A stretch of 64,000 nt of DNA from Schistocephalus solidus (Eukaryota; Platyhelminthes; Cestoda; Diphyllobothriidea; Diphyllobothriidae). Within the stretch, counting starts at the first letter, position 1. Each line of letters opens with the position of its first letter. The notes below the pieces were generated by a model. It saw only the letters and a program-made list of their open reading frames with translations, did no database searches and had not been told where the DNA came from. The translations under genes were made by a program, and so were the position numbers. Positions 57,471-64,000 of the stretch are shown in pieces. The DNA lies in NCBI GenBank assembly GCA_017591395.1, contig WEDG01003403.1:310001-374000 (forward strand), given 5' to 3'.

Positions 57471-60400
57471 TGTCATATGGTGGAAGGGACGTAGGAAGAG
57501 TGACACGTAACAGGTTACTATAAAAGAAAACGGTCCTACATTCCGCATGGGGTGTGTTGGAGACTAGGCTTGCTCTTTAGATTATTGTTGTTTGGACGTC
57601 TGTTTTTTAAATTCGAAGTTTGGTTCTGAGGTGGATACTGTGATGAATTTATGCAGACTGCAAATGCATGCCGAGAGCCTAACTAGTCTTGAAGATTCGG
57701 GCTGCCATTTCGTCGTCGCTGTTAATGCTTTTTAGGTGGCGCCTCTCGGATAGGCAATTTTCTCCATAATCGTGATGTATTTTAGTGGGCCTTTATCAAT
57801 CGTTCAATACCATGGTGGTGTTTGAGTCATTACAGTAATTTCTTTCGTGTTTAGGTGAGATCTAATTCGTAGAAGGACGTCAAGAAGCTCAATCTCGGGT
57901 ACATTCCTATCTACCGAAGAAGCTGATTGTCGTGCTTCTTTAAGTTATCATGACAGTACGCATTCGGTGGATGCTGCACAGTTTCGCCTCGGTTCCCTAT
58001 TAGCTGGTGATTCTGGACTGTTCTCCGTGATGGGCATAAAGTAGAATTTTAGAGGAAATATGGATTAAAGAGGATGGAGCAAGTACAAAACTCTAATCCA
58101 ACCCATTTTAGCTGTGAAATTTTTCGAACCTTATGCATTGTGACTGTTACCACCATACCGTCGTGAAGTTGTTTGTTCGCAAACACAAATTATTTGGGCA
58201 ATATTAATTTCCTCGTTATTCTTCGGGACGCGTCCCAAAGTTTCTCGAAGCAAACAATTGTGATTCAGTGGCTGGTTTGTATTTGGTTTCCTATGATGAT
58301 TCCGGGATCCATATTTCATCCGTGAACGTGTTTTTCTAAATTCGAAGTCGAGCTATTGATGAGACTATGGTAGTACTCTCTCCAAAACTACTAAAAAGAC
58401 AAGCATTCCGAGGATTGATGCTGTTTTGTCGATCTCAGTTTCCGTTGATAAGACGGAGAACGGTGGCATCTCTGGCCTCTTCTCAAATTGTCCTTAGGAA
58501 AAAATTGGTTTGATCTGTCTTAAATTGCAGCGTTATCATTTTCAGACTTCTTCTAGGGTTTAGTCAGAGCCCTTTTACTGGATACCTGCTGCAATCTCCC
58601 TATCGTCTTCTGCAGAAAAGAAGGGTGGTTGATCTAAGTTAGTATTGGTATTTACGTGAGGGAATCTGTTGATGACTCTCGCGGACTGTTTTGTCCAATG
58701 TTTTCCTATCTATAATTTATGTGTGCGTTACTTTGCTCCATTCTAGATAAGCAACCGCAAAATTTAATTGCACTGAATTTCATTGCCCACCATGATGTCC
58801 GTGACGAAGTTATTAATTTCATCTCAGTCTGCGTATCATTTTATTTTGTCTGCTTTATTTTCCAGCCATTGTTTTTCGGTTCACCCAGCCTCTGTTCTAA
58901 TTTGCGACGGTATTGGAATAATGTGGCTTTAGTTTGGGTTATGGTGTTATTTCTGTGGCCTCTGTTTACTTAGCCGTTCCCGGAAACAAGTCCTTGTGTA
59001 TTGTCATCAAAGCAGTCCGGGTCTTTTTTCGGTGTGAGTGTCAGAGCATTTAGGCAGTGGTCACCCTTATGAACAAATCGATTTTTTATTCGGCATCCAT
59101 AAGGGCACTTTCGTGGTAACTAAAACTACCTTTTCGAGTGAATTTTAGAACGAATAAGCACATACTTTTCGGTGATTCGTTTTTTTTATAAAATAGACAG
59201 TGTTATATGAGATAGCGGTTAGCAAAAATCGCGTAAAACTCCTTAAAATTTGGTTGAAAATTACAATGAATGGGATTTGATTAGTTTTTAATGATAAAAA
59301 ATGTCGTTGATTGAAATTTAAATGTGCATGTGGGATATGACCGTCTGAATTTGAGAGTATACATATTGGTTTGAAATGTTACTCGTCAGGGTATAATTTC
59401 TAATCCGGATAGGGTTATGCGCTACAGATGCGACAATAATATTTTTGGGATGACCGCAGCAGCAACTTTCAAGCTGGCGATAAAGGAATTATCCACCGCG
59501 ATCAACCATACTCCCTGTAGTATCCAGGCCGGAAGGGACATTAAAGGCTTTGAGGATCATGAAAACGTGGGGAGCTGGGACCTTGATGCTTCTTTGCTGA
59601 CCAATCAAACTACCAAGAGGTGGTGACAACGATGGAATGTGCCCTGATCTTAAACAGGTTGACTGGGGACGAAATGAGGGGATCACATTAAAATCCGCGA
59701 AGCTCCTCGCTGCAGGTTGGAGAAAATGGGGTAGGAGTAGCCTTGAATTTAGAACTCAATCAAAAACAGAGGATTGTAAAAATCTACAGGATAGTTTCTA
59801 TTTAAACGAGAAGAGCACGTATTATCTGCCCTTAACTCCAAGGAGGACCTTTATAAAATACAGAAGTTTGGGTATTCGGGAATAAAATGACCAATAGTGA
59901 TTTGTGCTCTCCGAAGTAAGGTGCTTACGTAATTTTTGATTGAATACCGATAACTTAAGCGATTACCTAAGGTCTATAGAAAGGTAATTCAAAAAGAGGC
60001 TTATCTGGATGCGAAAAACGTATCTTTAGACGTAGAGCAAAAAGGTGGCGCGGTAACCGTAGAGGAATTATGCTTGTCACAAGATCGATCAACTGGATTG
60101 CGAGCATCAATACGTGAAAAATTAGGGTTAAAGTTAATGCGAAACAGTAGCAAAGGCTAGCTTCGAGTCTTCTAACCGACAATACTTAATGTTCGCCAAT
60201 ACATATTTCACAGTACAAGAAATACCTGATCCAGCACGGAGGAAGAGACTTCAAGTAAAAACTCTGAAAATTTTTCATGATGCTACGGCTACAGGCACGG
60301 AGTAGACCAAAGAAAGGACAGCAATATGGGAGGATTGTTAAAACCAAACCTTTCTTAAAGCCTTAGCTACATTTCCGGACGAAAATGTGTGGGAATGGAT

Positions 60401-61964
60401 CCGCCCATCATTCGCAGAACTATGATCGGCAGGAGAAGATAAAGTAAGCTAATTTTTATAACTTATACCTAGGAACTTTATTTTGGAGAACTCGAAATGT
60501 GAGTTATTTTGAAAGATTATGGGATCAGCAGGTTTGGCAGAGCCAAAAAACATGAAACTACACTTGAACGAAAAAAACTCCATCCGTCAAAACGCCATAT
60601 GTACAAGCATAATACAGTAGATTGCCCAACTCATGAAATATCATGCTCGAAATTTGAGACGGTAGTACAGCATACATTTGAAGTTGTTAATTGTGTTTTA
60701 TACTGATTTGAGGCGCCAAATGCTGTTTCCTCACGAAGAGTTCATGTCAGATCGGTTTTTTGAAGGCAAAACTTGGCAAAATGTGACCCAATCCGACGTT
60801 TCTTGGGTTCTAGGGGTTTTCCTACGTTATTGCGCCTTCTGGGCCAAACCTTCTTGCTTGTGTGTTGTACTATAATGGAATATAAATATAAGCTAGCAAT
60901 TTTTTTAATATATCCCTTCAGAGAACGGGAAATTTGATCTTGCTTTCACGAAAATCAGGTAATGGAGATATGAGAAATTGCATTGTTCTTTTGGGAAAAC
61001 AAGGACGGATTTAGTTTTAAAAATACAGGTTTGCAAATATTTTACTTCTTACGCCAAAAAAACTCAATAATAAATTTATTTGGGTGTATTTCATTTTAGC
61101 ACACCGATAACTGGGACTGTAACCAAGCCTATATACGAAAAGCCATCACGTGCCGTCCTTTTTCTTTGTCACGCCCTACGCGAAAGATGCCAGAAAATAT
61201 CTATCTGCAGTTGACTATTAATGAATGTGGAACATTTAAACGGAAAGGGCAGAAGACGGACATTTCTTCGCAAATCGTAGTATATATTCGGCCTCTTGGT
61301 TTTGCATTTGCGATCTTGGCACTGGTCCGAAAAGTATGCAAGTATACGGAAAAACGCTCCAATAGAATTAAAAATTGAGTTCTTTCATTTTCAGCAGACA
61401 TTGTATCCCTTATTTTTAGCGAAGTTTGAAAATCGGCCGAACGTCCCCATTTTTTATTGACTAGATCTTGGAAAAAAGTTGAGTACACATACGTTCGACA
61501 ACAAAATATCTAATTAAAGTGTTTTTAAAAGATTTAATTTATTATAAGTGTTTTTTAAATCGATCTTTGTCATATTAATTGCCGAATGGGCGTTTATTCT
61601 TATCGGCACCGAGTTTTCTTCTTTGGGTGAGTTTACAAATATGACCCAAAAAGCTGTCTGCATTAGAAAGACTGTTTCAGAACTCACTATTTCGGTAAAT
61701 GCCTTTAAAAAATATCTTATTTCGAAGGTTTTGATAAGCATATACAACAGAATCTACATTTATTTGCGATAGGCGGAAAACATAGGAAAACGTAAAGTAT
61801 TTACCACCATTTCAAGGATAATCTTAAACTCATCATAATCCAACACCCAAAATACTTATTAAGAAATGTAACAAAGGGAAAGTCCTCTTAATCTGCATAA
61901 AATGGTACGTTGCCTATTTCACCTAACAATTCCATTTAAATATATTATTCAGTGACCGGCTTTC
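57471..61964. other. No gene recognised; increasingly AT-rich
   Basis: Frames at 59417-59626, 59637-59885 and an open stretch at about 59957-60160 (+) with EAYLDAKNVSLDVEQKGG look protein-like but match nothing I know. They may be exons of an unknown gene or pieces of an old transposon. Confidence 0.35.
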
Positions 61965-61966
61965 AG

Positions 61967-62127
61967 CATGTCAGGTTATGAAATATTTTGTTCCTGTGAC
62001 ATCCCTGTCAGCGCAATCAAGCGAACATCTGTTTGCCTTATTGAAACGCGTCTTATACCATGTATATGCTGATGAGGAAATCGCTACTTCTCCTAAAACC
62101 TTGTTGGAGTATTTACTTGAAATTTAG
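61967..62127 (+). pseudogene. Possible C-terminal fragment of a transposase-like protein
   Basis: After a GGCTTTCAG acceptor-like site, 49 codons from ATG 61978 read FVPVTSLSAQSSEHLFALLK, then YADEEIATSPKTLLEYLLE, stop TAG. The VPVTSxSAxxSExxFxxLK pattern weakly recalls the C-terminal dimerisation motif of hAT-type transposases (family knowledge). Nothing upstream confirms it. A chance frame is possible. Confidence 0.22.
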
Positions 62128-63129
62128 GCTGTTTGGTTAAGACCATACTTTCCATTTCCCTTAATCTGGAAGACTACTCCCGTGGAATATGCACTAAAAA
62201 CTATTATCAAAAGTAATTATACTTGTGAATTTTTATTTACTCGTTTGTTTACATGGACAAGCATTGTATACATTTAAACCTCAAGTTAACCCGATTTTCA
62301 CTGCATTGGAATTTGCCGCTTTTCTCACAAATAGTATTTCTTAACAACGTTATATTATTTTTTAAACCACAGTAAGCCTTCTTTTTTAAGAACGGTTGCT
62401 TATTTACTCCTGTAAAACTTTGGGAGACGCACTGTGGGCTGATTGCGCATAACGTGCCCTATCTAAGGGACTCCATGAGATGAGGCACGTACTGTAGATC
62501 TGAGTTAATTGTAGCGGCCGGTCGATGATGGAATATGGTGAACTGATTGTCAGTAGAGTAAGTATATATTGGCTTGGCCTTGGGAGGTGATGCCTCTGCG
62601 ATAATCCTGTCTAAAAGTTCATTAACCTCAATTTTGGCTGAGCTTCGGGAGAGAGGAATGAAAGACATTTTTTGACAATGAAATAGAACTGGATTCGAAA
62701 GTTTAGTAGAGACTTGTAACAAAAATATGAATAAAACGTTGGAAGCAATTCGAAAAAAAACGCAGCCTTATTACAAAAAGCCTCGAAACTGTATAAACTG
62801 AATTGGTGATTTACGACACGTAAATTAATGATATGCGAAGCGGAAATTAAAAACTTCCTACGAGTTCAGGAACAGATAGAAATGGAGCAATATTAAAAGG
62901 CGTATAATGAAAACGAACTTGGAACAGTAGGTACAAAGTGGGATAAGCGTAATACAGGCAACAGTTAATGATCGAACAAAGTAAATCGGGTCGGAACGGT
63001 ACGAAATGTAAACAAAGGGTCTACGATGCGAAAAATCGGGAACTTATCTTGAATACGGAGACGGGTGCCGAGACGATGAAAAATCTGCCACCTTACTCTA
63101 AAATCGAAAAATATAACTAAAGTCCGATT
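62128..63129. other. No gene recognised
   Basis: An 87-codon - strand frame at 62459-62722 has ordinary composition (NELLDRIIAEASPPKAKPIY) but no recognised domain. Confidence 0.35.
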
Positions 63130-63560
63130 TCATAAAAACAACCAGGGTGTTCGGTTCTGACTTTTACATAATTTTTTCTCAACGCAAACTTTTTTGTTGT
63201 CCTTGGAATATGAATAAACACATTTAAGATCGTCGGTGTAAATGGAAATTTGCAAATTTCTGATTTCTGTCGAAATAGCTTTTACGTATAGAAGGAAGTG
63301 TAGCGAACATATGACCGTGCCTTGATGTACACAACCCATGATCGAGTGAGACGTCGAGTACTTATTGCCAAGCATGAATTCTTTCTAGAGGTTAGAAAAT
63401 TAAGGCAAAATAATTTAAGTAGAGAAGGTTGGATGCCGAGGGCTTCCAATTTTACCGTAGGACGTCTATTTAACACCTTTTCGAAGGCTTCCCTAAGGTC
63501 AAAGTCAATAACTACCACTGATTTCAGCTCAATGATTACACCAATGTGCAGAGCATTTTA
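63130..63560 (-). mobile_element. CR1/Jockey-like reverse transcriptase fragment, inverted
   Basis: On the - strand: VVIDFDLREAFEKVL (palm A), KLEALGIQPSLLKLF, NFLTSRKNSCLAI, then after a frameshift CVHQGTVICSLHFLLYV (palm B) and SIYTDDLKCVYS (catalytic box, YTDD instead of YADD). The order and spacing are those of a non-LTR RT. It differs in sequence from the 29.6 kb and 63.7 kb copies. Confidence 0.75.
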
Positions 63561-64000
63561 TCAATGTTCGACGGGCTGAGGCTCAACATCTATGATCTAT
63601 CTCCAGACATTTTTTTCTATAAGAGAAAACTGGTTGTCCCAACACTTTGCAGGTCGTGAATTAACCATGCCAGGCTACCAGCTGTTTAGACGAGACAGGG
63701 AAGGGCGTCAGAGAAGAGTACTCACGTACGCAGGCCTTCGATCGTGTTGACCATGCCCTTCTTCTCCTGAAACTCTCCTCTTTCGGTATATGTGGTAAAC
63801 TTCTGAGCTTGATATCTTCTTACCTGAGCTCTCGTACACAACATGTTAAGATCTCCAATGCTATCTCAAACTCGGCACGTGTGCGGAGTGGAGTTATTCA
63901 GGGTAGTGTGCTAGGCCCGCTTTTATTTTGTCTTTTTGTCAATGATGTGCCAGGTTTATTTCGAAATGGTAGGCCCTTTATGTATGCCGACGATTTAAAA
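63545..64000 (+). mobile_element. Internally deleted CR1/Jockey-like element: endonuclease fused to RT, cut by the window end
   Basis: The endonuclease part reads RLNIYDLSPDIFF (about 63565-63620), then in another frame ENWLSQHFAGRELTMPGYQL and FRRDREGR (63625-63710). At about 63733 the sequence jumps to RT: AFDRVDHALLLLKLSSFGI, VRSGVIQGSVLGPLLFCLFV and FMYADDLK at the edge. The RT frame is open from 63731 to 64000. The roughly 250-300 codons that normally lie between these motifs are missing, so a deletion of nearly 1 kb is inferred. The rest continues beyond the window. Confidence 0.8.

Noticed and set aside
1..64000. CRISPR arrays, prokaryotic operons or defence systems
   Set aside because: No regular short repeats with spacers and no prokaryotic gene layout. 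The spliced genes and non-LTR elements show animal nuclear DNA.

Overview
This is eukaryotic DNA, most likely from a parasitic flatworm and probably a tapeworm. The evidence is a conserved nuclear gene with introns of only 35 and 37 bases at its 5' end and 1.4-3.3 kb introns further down (a size gradient known from schistosomes and cestodes), a crowd of decayed non-LTR retrotransposons, a tRNA-derived SINE, and degenerate TTAGGG-like tracts. The species assignment is inference. No prokaryotic genes, CRISPR arrays or operons were seen.

Two host genes can be supported. One complete gene on the + strand (42132-53325, with an alternative 3' exon to 54446) encodes the mitochondrial DnaJ/Hsp40 co-chaperone DNAJA3 (Tid1). 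All eight coding exons could be joined with conserved splice dinucleotides and matching phases, giving 487 codons. A second terminal exon in the same phase gives a 465-residue form with a different tail. At 20888-21791 (+) lies a 301-codon exon of a TALE-class homeobox gene. It ends at a splice donor inside the homeodomain, between classical residues 44 and 45; the DNA-recognition part of helix 3 is not found in this window.

Most of the rest is mobile-element debris. 4.7-9.3 kb (+) holds a near-full-length but dead RTE-like LINE with endonuclease, reverse transcriptase and a C-terminal array of five zinc fingers, built partly by duplication of a finger pair. A second, older copy of the same kind lies on the - strand at 33.9-37.0 kb, split by two other repeats. 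CR1/Jockey-like reverse transcriptase copies lie at 24.9-26.1 kb (-), 29.6-31.5 kb (-), 63.1-63.6 kb (-) and 63.5-64.0 kb (+, running off the window).

Four short repeat families recur. Family A is GC-rich, about 350-415 bp, partly dimeric. Family B is a tRNA-derived SINE. Family C is about 560 bp with short near-terminal inverted repeats. Family D is 150-280 bp with a TAACCC-like core and inverted ends. Names A-D are mine. Simple repeats include GAA (12.7 kb) and a 237-bp GGA tract (37.2 kb).

The remaining 10-20 kb, 37.4-42.1 kb and 54.5-63.1 kb stretches show no gene I can support. 59-63 kb is visibly AT-rich. Repeat coordinates are approximate because boundaries were judged by eye from copy-to-copy comparison.
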